Position numbers and translations under genes: made by a program. Under the pieces are notes generated by a model. It did not search any database. It was not told where the DNA came from and worked only from the letters and a program-made list of their open reading frames with translations. 64,000 nt of DNA from Clostridium lentum (GTDB lineage Bacteria; Bacillota; Clostridia; Clostridiales; Clostridiaceae), in assembly GCF_014287815.1 (NCBI RefSeq), contig NZ_JACOOQ010000008.1:41235-105234 (forward strand). The letters are read 5' to 3'. Shown piece after piece: positions 43,826 through 53,400 of this stretch (position 1 is its first letter; every line of letters begins with the position of its first letter).

Positions 43826-44060
43826 TAATATAATTATTCAATTTTGGAACGCCTAACGGTCACACATTGTTAGGATTAACCCTTACCGAGTGATGATGGT
43901 ATATAGTTGGTCAAAACCTTATATATTTAATCCATCTCCTCAGCCTTCGGCACTTTAAGTTACCGTAACTGCTATATATTTATATATAACATCAATACAA
44001 TTATATTGCATTATTTTAAATTTGTAAATAAAGGTTAGTTTTATCAATGTTTACTTACGT
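43826..44060 (-). ncRNA. Likely omega-RNA (reRNA) of TnpB with guide
   Basis: On the minus strand, directly following and overlapping the tnpB 3' end, lies a structured region: GCAGTTACGGTAACTTAAAG, CCGAAGGCTGAGG, CTCGGTAAGGGTTAATCC, TGTGTGACCGTTAGGCGTTCC. It ends near 43846, and the next 16-20 nt (43845-43826) would be the guide. The compensating pairs GTTACGGTAAC, GCCGAAGGC and CCTAACaatgtgtgaccGTTAGG are seen. Boundaries are approximate. Confidence 0.65.
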
Positions 44061-45253
44061 GCAATATTTATTGCTGCATTATGATCTGCATTAAGAGTAA
44101 AGCCACACTTTTGGCATTCAAATTTATCCTGTGTTATTCTATTTTCTTCATCAACATAACCACATTTACTACATGTTTGTGATGTAAATGCTGGATCAAC
44201 ATACTTTACTTTTATTCCAACTCGCTCTGCCTTATATTCAATCATACTTTGTAATTGATAATATCCCCATTTTCCTAGTAAATTATTATCAAAACCTTTT
44301 TTATTAAGTTCTTCTAAATTAATTGTTTCACATGTATATTTTTGGGCAAATTCTATAATATTCTTTGATAAAAAATGATTATATGTTCTAGCAAAATTCT
44401 TTTCTTTATCTCTAAACTGCATTGTAGCTTTTAATTTATGTTTTCTTCCTTTTCCTCCATTAGAGCTTTCTAACTGCTTATAAAGTCTTTCTCTCCTTGC
44501 TTTAAACTGACTTCTAACTTTAAAAAATTCATTATATGAACCAATTGATTTTTTAATAAATGTATTATCATTTAGACATATCATTGCTGGAACTTTTACT
44601 CCTAAATCAACCCCTAACACCCTTCCTGGTATTATTTCTTTGTTCTTTGAAATGAGATTATCTGGAATATTTATATTTAAAGCCAATAATAATTTATTAT
44701 TTTTATCAAATTCAAAGGTACATTGTCCTAGCGTATATTCTTTATTAATTATTTTATGTAATGTATGACTTAATTCTATATTATCTTTTTGTCCTAATAT
44801 TACTTTAAATTCTATTTTATTAACCCATTTAATAACAAAAGTATTTGTGTCTTCTAAATATGATATTTTAACATCTCTTCCTCTAGTCATTAAAGGGAAA
44901 TTTCTTTTATAATTGGTAGCTCCTCTTTCCCCTTTTGCTAATCCATTTTTTAAAGAAGTGGAAAAATCTTTTTTTACTTTTTGAGTTATAGCAGATTTAC
45001 TATCTATACCTATACCAAAATTTATATCATCAAATATATTTAAACTATTTTTGATAGTTTTCATATGATTTTTAAATCCATCACTTTTTATATCCATACC
45101 ATTTGCATAGTAACCTGATAATAAGTAACCCATGCATCTATTTAGCCCTTGATACTGTGCATACATACTATCTCTAATAAACTTATATGTTCTATTTATC
45201 TCTTCAGCTTCTTCACTATTAACTATTAATTTAACCTTCCTTACTGTTATCAT
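44051..45253 (-). CDS. tnpB: IS605/IS1341-type TnpB RNA-guided nuclease
   Basis: A 400-aa TnpB with all parts in place: N-terminal helix-turn-helix, RuvC motifs GVDLGVKVPAMI (Asp), TINLEEL (Glu) and NADHNAAINIA (Asp), and a zinc finger CSKCGYV...CQKCG. TnpB cuts DNA under guidance of an omega-RNA made from the element's right end and helps the element persist. No tnpA transposase lies beside it, so this is a solo IS1341-type copy. GAGG precedes the ATG. It abuts the CRISPR leader. The full catalytic set suggests activity is possible. Confidence 0.93.
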   Translation of the reverse strand: MITVRKVKLIVNSEEAEEINRTYKFIRDSMYAQYQGLNRCMGYLLSGYYANGMDIKSDGFKNHMKTIKNSLNIFDDINFGIGIDSKSAITQKVKKDFSTSLKNGLAKGERGATNYKRNFPLMTRGRDVKISYLEDTNTFVIKWVNKIEFKVILGQKDNIELSHTLHKIINKEYTLGQCTFEFDKNNKLLLALNINIPDNLISKNKEIIPGRVLGVDLGVKVPAMICLNDNTFIKKSIGSYNEFFKVRSQFKARRERLYKQLESSNGGKGRKHKLKATMQFRDKEKNFARTYNHFLSKNIIEFAQKYTCETINLEELNKKGFDNNLLGKWGYYQLQSMIEYKAERVGIKVKYVDPAFTSQTCSKCGYVDEENRITQDKFECQKCGFTLNADHNAAINIARK

Positions 45254-45396
45254 TTCTATATATCCTCATAAATTATTTTTTATTACAATTATACCATTTT
45301 TACATAATTATAGCTATAATTAATAGTTTCTATACATTATTTTTTACTACATTATAATTTTATTGCTAAAACGTATTAATATAAATATATATCTAT

Positions 45397-45424
45397 AAAG
45401 AAAAAAGGCTATAAATTTATAGCC
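45397..45424 (-). terminator. Terminator of the 75-aa membrane protein gene
   Basis: Perfect stem GGCTATAAATTTATAGCC followed by TTTTTTCTTT on the minus strand. Confidence 0.82.
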
Positions 45425-45468
45425 AAATGAATAAAAAATAAATTTAAGTAAATAATATAAATGTTAGT

Positions 45469-45696
45469 TTAAGAAAGCTTCTTAGATATTTGTTTAACTG
45501 GGTGCTTACCAGTAGATCTAAGGGCTTTTTTGCTTTTTTTATAATATGAATTGTTTCTTTTATTTTTTTCCTTTTTTACATTGTATTCAAATTTATATAT
45601 GTAATAATGAATTACAATTGGCAGTATTACTGCAATAAGGAAGTATATGAAACTCCATTTCAAAAAAGCAAAAAACAGTTTATCTATTAAACTCAT
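45469..45696 (-). CDS. Small membrane protein, unknown
   Basis: A 75-aa protein with one long hydrophobic segment (LKWSFIYFLIAVILPIVIHY, residues 13-32) and a strongly basic tail (KKEKNKRNNSYYKKSKKALR). GAAGGTG precedes the ATG. It lies between tnpB and the lanthipeptide immunity genes and has its own terminator. A link to the lanthipeptide system cannot be shown. Confidence 0.65.
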   Translation of the reverse strand: MSLIDKLFFAFLKWSFIYFLIAVILPIVIHYYIYKFEYNVKKEKNKRNNSYYKKSKKALRSTGKHPVKQISKKLS

Positions 45697-45949
45697 CTGT
45701 ATCTCACCTTCTTTCTTAAGTTAATTAAAACTAAACGGTGATTATAAAATATAATACAGTATAAATATATTCATAAGTTTAAAAATTCTTTCTAATTACT
45801 TTTAACTTTAATATCATCAAAATATCTTGAATACCAAGTATTTTCTATCTCATCATATTCTAATTAAACTGAAACAATACTCCATTTGATAAAGCATTTT
45901 AGGGTGTTGTCCTATAATTATACCTTTCGTAATATCAGTTCTAATAATT

Positions 45950-46687
45950 TTATCTCTTTCCCTCCCAATTATAGCTAAAAATTACTTGTAAAAACAAAAA
46001 TATGATTATAAATATTACCATCAACATTATAGATTCTATTATTGGCTCTTTTGGATTTAAAATATTTAAATTGTCTAATATAAAATAAGAACTTAACCTT
46101 ATTGAGTATCCCCAAGGCAAAATCATCCATATGCTATCTCCTATCCCTGTTAACATCAATGCTGAAATTATACTTCCTATTATTCCGATGCCAATTGATG
46201 CACCTTTACCTAAATAAAATACTGCTAAATATTGCATAATATATAGAAGTATATTGCTTCCAAATACTATAAGTGATTCTTTAAAGTAAATATCTATTTC
46301 TATAGAGTTATTCCCCATTAAGTAAAATATAATTCCAAAGCCTAAAATCGTTATTAATGTTGATATAAAACCTAATGTTAACATTGAAATTAACTTGCTA
46401 AAATGAACCCAATATCTCTTATTTGCTATACCTAAAAGATATTGAAATCCAGCTTCTTCTTCTTGTTCATATATCATATTTACAATAATTGATATAACTA
46501 AAGGAAATGCTATCGAAATAACTTGAATATATGTCATAATTTTTTTTAATTCACTCCATGGAGAAATAGTATAATAGGATAAAAAACATATAACAGCTAT
46601 TATTGGAATTATTAAATGTATCTTCACTATCTGCGAATGATAAAATTTATAAAAATCTGTCTTTACATAATTCATAAACTGTGCCAT
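45950..46687 (-). CDS. lanG: Lanthipeptide immunity ABC transporter permease LanG
   Basis: Second permease of the LanFEG pump that expels the mature lantibiotic from the producer's membrane. The 245-aa protein has six hydrophobic helices, an N-terminal MAQFMNYVKTDFYKFYHSQ typical of MutG/SpaG, and EQEEEAGFQYLLG after the second helix. GGAGATATAGGT precedes the ATG. It follows lanE by two bases. ABC-2-type permeases of other systems are an alternative, but the F-E-G order in this cluster settles it. Confidence 0.85.
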   Translation of the reverse strand: MAQFMNYVKTDFYKFYHSQIVKIHLIIPIIAVICFLSYYTISPWSELKKIMTYIQVISIAFPLVISIIVNMIYEQEEEAGFQYLLGIANKRYWVHFSKLISMLTLGFISTLITILGFGIIFYLMGNNSIEIDIYFKESLIVFGSNILLYIMQYLAVFYLGKGASIGIGIIGSIISALMLTGIGDSIWMILPWGYSIRLSSYFILDNLNILNPKEPIIESIMLMVIFIIIFLFLQVIFSYNWEGKR

Positions 46688-46689
46688 AC

Positions 46690-47412
46690 CTATATCTCCT
46701 GTTTTTCAAACCATTTGGCGCTTATATATGATATAAGCAAGTATAGTATTACTGTTATTAATAATCCTATTATAATAATTTTTATATCAAAAGGATAACT
46801 TCCATTATCCACTGATAAACCATTAGGCAATATACTTATAACATGGCACATTATTCTTGGCGTAATTGCAAATGGAATCCACCAGATTGATGTAACTGAA
46901 CAAATTACTCCTAATCCACAATTACATACTAAACTAATAATTACAGCAAAACTAGTACTAAACCTCATAGACACATACATAAATAATGGTATTTGCCATG
47001 AAGATAAGATAAATAAAAGTACCGATGCTAAAAAGCTAAATTGTATAGGAATTGTACATTTGAATAAATATCCCATAATAGTTACTTCTAAAAAAAATAT
47101 TAAACATGTTATACCTAAATAAATAGTGCAAAGAATTATTTTACTATACCAAATTTTATCTTTATCAATTACTACACTAAACAATCCATGAAATGTTCTT
47201 TTACTATCATTATTTATAACAAATGATGATATCATGGTTAAGCTGGCAGGTAATATAAACATATACCACCAATTATACCCTCCACTTTGGATATAGTTAC
47301 CACCCATTAATACAAGCACTAATAGTAATGTTATTGTTGGACCTAACCATATTAACACTTTTTGAAAAGTAGATTTTTGTTTTAGATGTTCAGCTTTTAT
47401 CATGTTAAACAT
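46690..47412 (-). CDS. lanE: Lanthipeptide immunity ABC transporter permease LanE
   Basis: First permease of LanFEG. The 240-aa protein has six predicted membrane helices and begins MFNMIKAEHLKQKSTFQKVL, matching MutE/EpiE-type permeases (LKxKRTFxxKL). Its start overlaps the end of lanF by eight bases, so translation is coupled. Gives producer self-protection with LanF and LanG. Confidence 0.87.
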   Translation of the reverse strand: MFNMIKAEHLKQKSTFQKVLIWLGPTITLLLVLVLMGGNYIQSGGYNWWYMFILPASLTMISSFVINNDSKRTFHGLFSVVIDKDKIWYSKIILCTIYLGITCLIFFLEVTIMGYLFKCTIPIQFSFLASVLLFILSSWQIPLFMYVSMRFSTSFAVIISLVCNCGLGVICSVTSIWWIPFAITPRIMCHVISILPNGLSVDNGSYPFDIKIIIIGLLITVILYLLISYISAKWFEKQEI

Positions 47413-48109
47413 TTTTATTACCTGCCTTTTTCATTACATTAAAAAATATACTTTCTAAATCTGTATTTTCTTTAATTTCTTCTTGATACAAAAGTCGACC
47501 ATTTGATATTATTCCAATATGATCAGCTATTTGCTCTACTTCAGATAAAATATGGCTTGATAATAGTACTGTCATTCCCTTTTTAGGAAATGATTTAATT
47601 AACTCTCTTAATTCTCCTATACCGATTGGATCTAATCCATTAGTTGGTTCATCTAATATTAAAAATTTTGGATTATTTAGCAAAGCTATTGCTATTCCTA
47701 ATCTTTGCTTCATTCCCATTGAGAATTTCCCTGCTTTTTTCTTTCCTGTATCTGTTAGACTAACAATTTCTAAGACATCTTCAATACGAGATTCGGGTAA
47801 ATTGTATAATAAGGTTCGTACTTTTAAATTTTCTCTTGCACTTAAATTTTCATAAATAGGAGGTTGCTCTATAAGTGCACCTATTTCTAATAAATCATTT
47901 CTACACCATTTTTTACCTTTGTATAGTATTTCTCCTGATGTAGGATTTATCATTCCACTTATCATTTTTAATAGTGTTGATTTACCTGCCCCATTAGGTC
48001 CTAATAGTCCGTATATTGAATTTTCAGGTACCTTTAATGATATATCTTTGTTTACCTCATGTTTTTTATACTTTTTATTTAAATCTTTAGTTTGTATAAT
48101 ATACTTCAT
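47405..48109 (-). CDS. lanF: Lanthipeptide immunity ABC transporter ATPase LanF
   Basis: ATP-binding subunit of the LanFEG immunity pump. The 234-aa protein shows Walker A GPNGAGKST, a Q-loop IEQPPIYENLSARENL (an E replaces the usual Q in the LanF E-loop pattern: GALIEQPPIY), signature FSMGMKQRLGIA and Walker B LILDEPTNGLDP. The E-containing loop is typical of LanF proteins. AAAGGAGG precedes the ATG. A double palindrome lies just upstream. Confidence 0.92.
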   Translation of the reverse strand: MKYIIQTKDLNKKYKKHEVNKDISLKVPENSIYGLLGPNGAGKSTLLKMISGMINPTSGEILYKGKKWCRNDLLEIGALIEQPPIYENLSARENLKVRTLLYNLPESRIEDVLEIVSLTDTGKKKAGKFSMGMKQRLGIAIALLNNPKFLILDEPTNGLDPIGIGELRELIKSFPKKGMTVLLSSHILSEVEQIADHIGIISNGRLLYQEEIKENTDLESIFFNVMKKAGNKNV

Positions 48110-48126
48110 ATTTAAACCTCCTTTTT

Positions 48127-48155
48127 ACTAACGTTAGTGTAAAATTTTTTACACT
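48127..48155. promoter_or_regulatory. Overlapping palindromes upstream of lanF
   Basis: ACTAACGTTAGT (48127-48138) is a perfect 12-bp palindrome and AGTGTAAAA/TTTTACACT (48136-48155) a second one overlapping it. They sit directly upstream of the lanF ribosome binding site. Likely an operator; the regulator is unknown. Confidence 0.5.
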
Positions 48156-48373
48156 ACTTTTCTTTTAAATTCTTTATATATTAAGGTTTCGCAAGTTTTT
48201 TTGTATAAAAAACAACGACCCCCTAATTTCATGTTAAAATTGAATCTCTGACCAAACAAATTTAACCCTGAAAGAATGTCATTATTATGGATTCAATTAT
48301 AACTTATTTACTAATACTTAATTAACATTATCGGTGAATTACTTTTATTTCACAACATATTCCACTAAAACAA

Positions 48374-49555
48374 ATGATATTTGATGATTCAAATAGCTCT
48401 GAATATCAAAAATTCAAAGTAGATAAGCTACCTACAATACTTAAATTGGAAAAAGTAGATTATAAATTACTTTTAGCTTATTACAAACATAAATATAATA
48501 AGACAGTAAAATCCGTCCAAAGACGGAACGGTAAGTCTATTCCTTAGAAAATTAAGTGTCCTAAATGTGGTGCACCTCATGAATATATTTATGATAATAA
48601 CGGTAATAAAGGTCATATATAAATGTAAGGTTTGTAATCTTCTATTTAAAGAAACTAATTATGCAACTAAGCTAATAGTTTTTATTTTTCCTTACTGTGG
48701 TGCTACGCTTGCGGAGCAAAAGCAACATAAACATTTTAGAATACATAAATGCATTAATTCTAAATATTCATATTATCAGAAGAATCTTAAGAAACTTCCT
48801 AAAGATCTCAATCCTGCTGATGAATATAAATACAAACTTCACTATATATACCGTGAATTCAATATTAACTTCTTTAAGATGGATTTATATCCAATATAAA
48901 AACATGCTACAGGATTTACTTTTAAAAAGTTTAATCCTCATATAATGGGATTATGCCTTACTTATCACGTTAAGCTGACGAAACTTATATAGAAGTTAAA
49001 GGAATTAAGCATTATGTTTGGATTGTAATGGATGCTTGTAAAAAGTCTATTTTAGGTTATCAAGTATCTGATACAAGATCTACAGGTCCTTGCATATTAG
49101 CAATGCGTATGGCTTTTGATAAGTTTAAATATTTTCCAGGAAAAGCTTTGAACTTCGTTGCCGGTGGTTATAGCGCTTACCCGTTAGCGAAGCAACAATT
49201 TAAATTAGAAGAAAATAAAGAATTTAATCTAACTCAAGTTATTGGACTTACTAATGAAGATCCAGTATCCGAAGAGTTCCGTTAGGTTAAGCAAGTAGTA
49301 GAGCGTCTAAATCGTACCTTCAAATCTTCCTATAGAGTTACTTGTGGCTATAAAAGTGACGAAGGTGCTCTTTATGGATTCTCTCTTTTGGTTGCTTATT
49401 ATAACTTTTTAAGACCTGATCCATATAACTATCATCGTCCTTTAAATGAACTGGATGCTTTAAATACCGCTGATAACATGCCAGCAAAATGTCAAATTCT
49501 TATCATCCTCGGTCAACAAACCATATTAAATATGCAAGAATCTAAAACTTCTTAA
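48374..49555 (+). pseudogene. Degenerate DDE transposase
   Basis: A broken transposase read through several stops and a frameshift. Fragments seen are an N-terminal part MIFDDSNSSEYQKFKVDKLP, a zinc-finger-like KCPKCGAPHEYIYD, then a DDE core: IVMDACKKSILGYQVSD, NFVAGGYSAYPLA (the second Asp lost), and VKQVVERLNRTFKSSYR with the catalytic Glu after an in-frame TAG at about 49283. It inserted between the regulatory and immunity genes of the lanthipeptide cluster, which remain intact. Family not assigned. Confidence 0.8.
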
Positions 49556-49589
49556 TAAACTATAAAACTAAATATTGATTTAATTTTTG

Positions 49590-49615
49590 CCTCCGATACC
49601 GAAGGTCTTTTTGTC
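49590..49615 (+). terminator. Small terminator after the decayed transposase
   Basis: Hairpin CCTCCG/CGAAGG followed by TCTTTTT. The region 49616-49810 shows nothing else. Confidence 0.55.
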
Positions 49616-49810
49616 ATATTCAATTTTCAAATTTTAATTGATATTGTAAAGTTATTTTTTTATTGTTATCCCAAATTAGCCATAGGCTATTTTTTCATAC
49701 GAAACTTTACACTATCTTACTTACTAATTAAATTATAAAAAATGTTTATAAGGATTTTATAAGGAATTCTGTTTCAATTTGTACAATATTTTTAACTAAT
49801 TTTATTTTCA

Positions 49811-49860
49811 TAAAAAAATAGCTATCGCTAGCTGATTTTAATCAGCTAATGATAGCTATT
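49811..49860 (-). terminator. Terminator after lanK
   Basis: Stem AATAGCTATC.CTAGCTGATT with its near-perfect complement (arms 49818-49838 and 49840-49860) and TTTTTTTAT on the minus strand. Confidence 0.85.
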
Positions 49861-49955
49861 GATGATGTTGTATTAGTATTATTAATCTCTCATATAATAT
49901 AAAAATTTAATAATTTATTGCTATACTTAGAAAAATTCATACTATAGAATCTTAA

Positions 49956-51374
49956 TTACTCTTTTAATTCTCTAATATAAAATTCTACAGTTGCTCCATT
50001 AAACTCATTATTATAAGCTTTAATTTCTCCACTATAATTTAAAACAATTTTTTTTGATATATATAAACCTAATCCAAAATGGTTTTTATCAGATTTATTT
50101 TGATAGAATGCGTCAAATAGTGTATTTATATCAGAATCTTTAAATCCTTTTCCAGTATCAATACATTTAAAGTATATTTTATCACTTACTTCTTCGTCAA
50201 AAACATTAAGAGTTATACTTCCACTATCAGTAAACCTAATACTATTAAATAATATATTATCAATTACTCTATTTAGCATAGATTCATCTAAAATATAGTA
50301 CTTTTTATTTAAATTTACGTTGAACTTAATAATTAAATCTTTTTTAGTTATTAAGCTTAATAATTCCATTCTCTTTTCTTTTAAAAACTTATCTAAGTCA
50401 ACTCTTTGAACTCTAAATAAAAAATCTAAATTTTCTACTTTATAAATTAAAGAAAGATTATTTGTAAGATTGATCATTTTATCACAATTTTTCTTTATTA
50501 TTGCCATTGAATTAGATATAGAAAATCCCTCCATATCCTTTAAATCATTTATAAGTTCAATTTCCCCAGATATAACTGTTATTGGTGTACGTATATCATG
50601 TGATATAGATGATATCATCATTTGCCTTTCATTCTCTACTTTAGATAATCCTTCAATATTTTTCTTTAATTCATCAACCATTATATTGAATGACTCTTGT
50701 ATTGTTAAGAACTCTTTGCCATTTAATCCATTTATCTTAAATGAAAAATTTCCATTTGAAATATTATTTGAAGCTTCTATTAATATAAAAATATTTTTTT
50801 GTATTGATTTATATAGTTTTCTTGTAAATAAAAATAAATACACAATAAAAAATATTATAGGAGAACTAAGTAAAATATAATATACAATGACTACATAAGG
50901 ATTATCCTTTATATTGTTGACAGTATAGCTAAAGGGAGCCTTAAGAATATAAATATATTTTATAGAATCATCTTTTATTAACGGTACTCCTCTATATACA
51001 TATCCATCTTTAACTGAATTAAATTTTAAATATTTTAATATATCAACCTTTGAATCTATAATATCAATATCTCCAAATAAATGCTTACCATTAATATCTA
51101 CAACTTCACCTTTAATTTTATTAGAGTATTCATTTAAATCTATCAAATTTCCCTCTAAAATTGAATCTGTATTGTTAATTATTTCATTTTCTATAGAATC
51201 CAAATATTTCTCATAATGGTCCGTAGATTTGCTATAGTTACTAGAATAAATGATAAAAATCATCAAAAATATATATGCAATAATTGTTGATATAAAGGTA
51301 TAAAGAAATATTTTAATAACAAGTAAATAAAATTCACTTTTTATTGTTTTTACCTTACTTATACAACGTCCCAT
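49956..51374 (-). CDS. lanK: Sensor histidine kinase LanK
   Basis: Membrane kinase of the LanRK pair. The 472-aa protein has two membrane helices (about 18-40 and 155-180) enclosing an extracellular sensor domain, a HAMP-like linker, an H-box SSISHDIRTPITVISGEIEL (His phosphorylation site), N-box RVIDNILFNSIRF, G1 DTGKGF and G2 GLGLYISKK. In NisRK-type systems the extracellular domain senses the mature lantibiotic. It overlaps the end of lanR by 16 bases. Confidence 0.9.
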   Translation of the reverse strand: MGRCISKVKTIKSEFYLLVIKIFLYTFISTIIAYIFLMIFIIYSSNYSKSTDHYEKYLDSIENEIINNTDSILEGNLIDLNEYSNKIKGEVVDINGKHLFGDIDIIDSKVDILKYLKFNSVKDGYVYRGVPLIKDDSIKYIYILKAPFSYTVNNIKDNPYVVIVYYILLSSPIIFFIVYLFLFTRKLYKSIQKNIFILIEASNNISNGNFSFKINGLNGKEFLTIQESFNIMVDELKKNIEGLSKVENERQMMISSISHDIRTPITVISGEIELINDLKDMEGFSISNSMAIIKKNCDKMINLTNNLSLIYKVENLDFLFRVQRVDLDKFLKEKRMELLSLITKKDLIIKFNVNLNKKYYILDESMLNRVIDNILFNSIRFTDSGSITLNVFDEEVSDKIYFKCIDTGKGFKDSDINTLFDAFYQNKSDKNHFGLGLYISKKIVLNYSGEIKAYNNEFNGATVEFYIRELKE

Positions 51375-52048
51375 TTATATCCAAAGCCATAAACTGTACT
51401 TATATATGTGTTTTCTGAATCTTTCATTTTTATTTTTTTTCTTATATTCTTTATACTTTCAGTTACAGTTTCCAAATAACTTTCCGAATCTTGTCCCCAA
51501 ACTCTATCAAATATTTGTTCTTTAGAAAACATAATATTTTTATTTAACATGAAAAGTTCAATTATTGCATATTCTTTTTTAGTTAATTTCAATTTTGATC
51601 CATGACAAAATACCTCTTTTGCCATAATATCAATAGTTATATTTTTAGAAGTTAACATATATTTTTTACTTCTTGTAATTCGTTCTTCCCGTCTTAAATG
51701 ACATTCAACTCTCGCGAGTAATTCTTTTAATCCAAATGGCTTAGTAATATAATCATCGCCACCAATTGATAGTGCACCTACTTTATCTTCTTCTAAATTT
51801 TTAGCACTTAAAAATATTATAGGACAGCTGATCTTGTCCCTAATAATACTACAAAGCTCTAATCCATTCATATCACTCATCATTATATCTAATAATATCA
51901 AATCAAACTCCTTAGATATAATATTTTCTAAAGCTTTATTCCCTTCTTCATATGTTTCAACATAATAATTATTAAATTCCAGATATTGTTTTACCATCCT
52001 ACAGATGTCTTCATTATCATCAACAACAGCTATTTTTTTTTGCTCCAT
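51359..52048 (-). CDS. lanR: OmpR-family response regulator LanR
   Basis: DNA-binding regulator of the LanRK pair. The start is the ATG at 52048 (MEQKKIAVVDDNEDI) with TTGGGTG upstream. The 229-aa protein has an acidic pocket DDNED, the phospho-Asp in LILLDIMMSDMNG, Lys in ITKPFGLKELLARVE and a winged-helix C-terminal domain (KLTKKEYAIIELFM, STVYGFGYKW). It lies 41 bases after lanC. Tandem 11-bp repeats at the lanA promoter are its likely target. Confidence 0.92.
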   Translation of the reverse strand: MEQKKIAVVDDNEDICRMVKQYLEFNNYYVETYEEGNKALENIISKEFDLILLDIMMSDMNGLELCSIIRDKISCPIIFLSAKNLEEDKVGALSIGGDDYITKPFGLKELLARVECHLRREERITRSKKYMLTSKNITIDIMAKEVFCHGSKLKLTKKEYAIIELFMLNKNIMFSKEQIFDRVWGQDSESYLETVTESIKNIRKKIKMKDSENTYISTVYGFGYKWDVV

Positions 52049-52089
52049 ATAATCACCCAATTTCCCCAAAATAATATTTATAGTTCTAT

Positions 52090-53400
52090 TTATTGTAATG
52101 AAAATGCATAATCCCATGGTGTTTTAATACCATTTTCTATAGCTAATATTGTTAATAATATTCCAACAACACCATCTATTATTCCAATATAGTCATAATA
52201 TTTCGTTTTCTCATTATCCTTTTCAATATTATAAAATCCAAAAGCAGCTTTCTCATCATATAAATCTAATACTTTATTTATTAGATTTACAGAATGTTCA
52301 TTAAAATATTCTATATTTGTTATTTCATAAAATCTTTTTGAAATATATGCAACACCTGAAAATCCATGACAAAATGTTGGTGAATAAATACCATTTAATC
52401 TTTTTATAGCTTTTTTCATTGCATCAACACTACTATCTATATATTCTCTTTTATTCAATGATTTTCCTGCAATAAGTAAAGAATACGCAACTCCTGGTGT
52501 TCCATAACACCAAGCATCTCTACTATTTGTCTCATTCACTTCATTATTTATATATTCTTCTAAAGATATGTGAGAGCCCCAATAATTTTTTTCATCATCT
52601 TCAATATGAAATTTCATAAGAAAATCACTTATTTTAATAATAGTTTCAATTTGATTAGGTAATTTAATTTCTAATTTAGCACTGTTGCATAATACTAATA
52701 ACATACCTGGTATTCCATGGGATAATCCTATATTAAAGCATCCATTTGGCCAAAGATCTTTATCATGCTTTAAAAATTGATTTTCTGCTGGTATATACCA
52801 TCCTGGAATTACTAAGTTATCCCAAATTTTATCTTTACATATTTCTATTATATATTCTACTATAAGAATCAGAGCTTCTTTCATTTTATTATCATTATTA
52901 AATAGCATACAATAATTTGCTACTCCGCATAAACCTTCAATGACATCATAATCAGACATATGGATATCTTTCTTAGATTTTAATTCCAATACTAATTTTT
53001 TAATTAACTTTTCAATAAATGAATTTATATTCTCAATAAATGATGCATATCTAGTTCTATTGTGAGATAGACAAACAGCTGAAAGTCCTATTCCAGAAGC
53101 ACCACTAAACATAGCTAGTGAAGAAATACCTTGCTCTTCTATAAGTCTTCCCATTTTAAGCATATATTCATGCCCTATATTATCAAATCCTTCTTCTGGA
53201 TATTGTTCATTTAATTCACCATACAATACACAAAGAGCTGGTATTCCATGACTTAAAGTTAACTCTCTAAATGGGTTTATAGTTATTCCCTCTACATTTA
53301 TAAAATTTCTTTCGTTATTTACAGTATCCTTTATATAATCATAATCTGATAATTTTTTTGCTATAGATATAATTAAACTTTTTATTCTTTCTTTTTCCAT
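52090..53400 (-). CDS. lanC: Lanthionine synthetase C (cyclase) LanC
   Basis: Zinc enzyme that adds Cys thiols to Dha/Dhb residues to close the lanthionine rings. The 436-aa alpha/alpha-barrel protein has SHGIPGML-type repeats (LSHGIPALCV, LSHGIPGMLLVL), the zinc ligand Cys in DAWCYGTPGVAYS and the Cys-His pair in FCHGFSGVAYI. Length fits stand-alone LanC. AAAGGAG precedes the ATG. It is set apart from lanT by about 900 bases of decayed sequence. Confidence 0.94.
   Translation of the reverse strand: MEKERIKSLIISIAKKLSDYDYIKDTVNNERNFINVEGITINPFRELTLSHGIPALCVLYGELNEQYPEEGFDNIGHEYMLKMGRLIEEQGISSLAMFSGASGIGLSAVCLSHNRTRYASFIENINSFIEKLIKKLVLELKSKKDIHMSDYDVIEGLCGVANYCMLFNNDNKMKEALILIVEYIIEICKDKIWDNLVIPGWYIPAENQFLKHDKDLWPNGCFNIGLSHGIPGMLLVLCNSAKLEIKLPNQIETIIKISDFLMKFHIEDDEKNYWGSHISLEEYINNEVNETNSRDAWCYGTPGVAYSLLIAGKSLNKREYIDSSVDAMKKAIKRLNGIYSPTFCHGFSGVAYISKRFYEITNIEYFNEHSVNLINKVLDLYDEKAAFGFYNIEKDNEKTKYYDYIGIIDGVVGILLTILAIENGIKTPWDYAFSLQ

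Noticed and set aside
48567..49285. Separate small genes at 48567, 48697 and 49028
   Set aside because: They are pieces of one decayed DDE transposase broken by stops and a frameshift.
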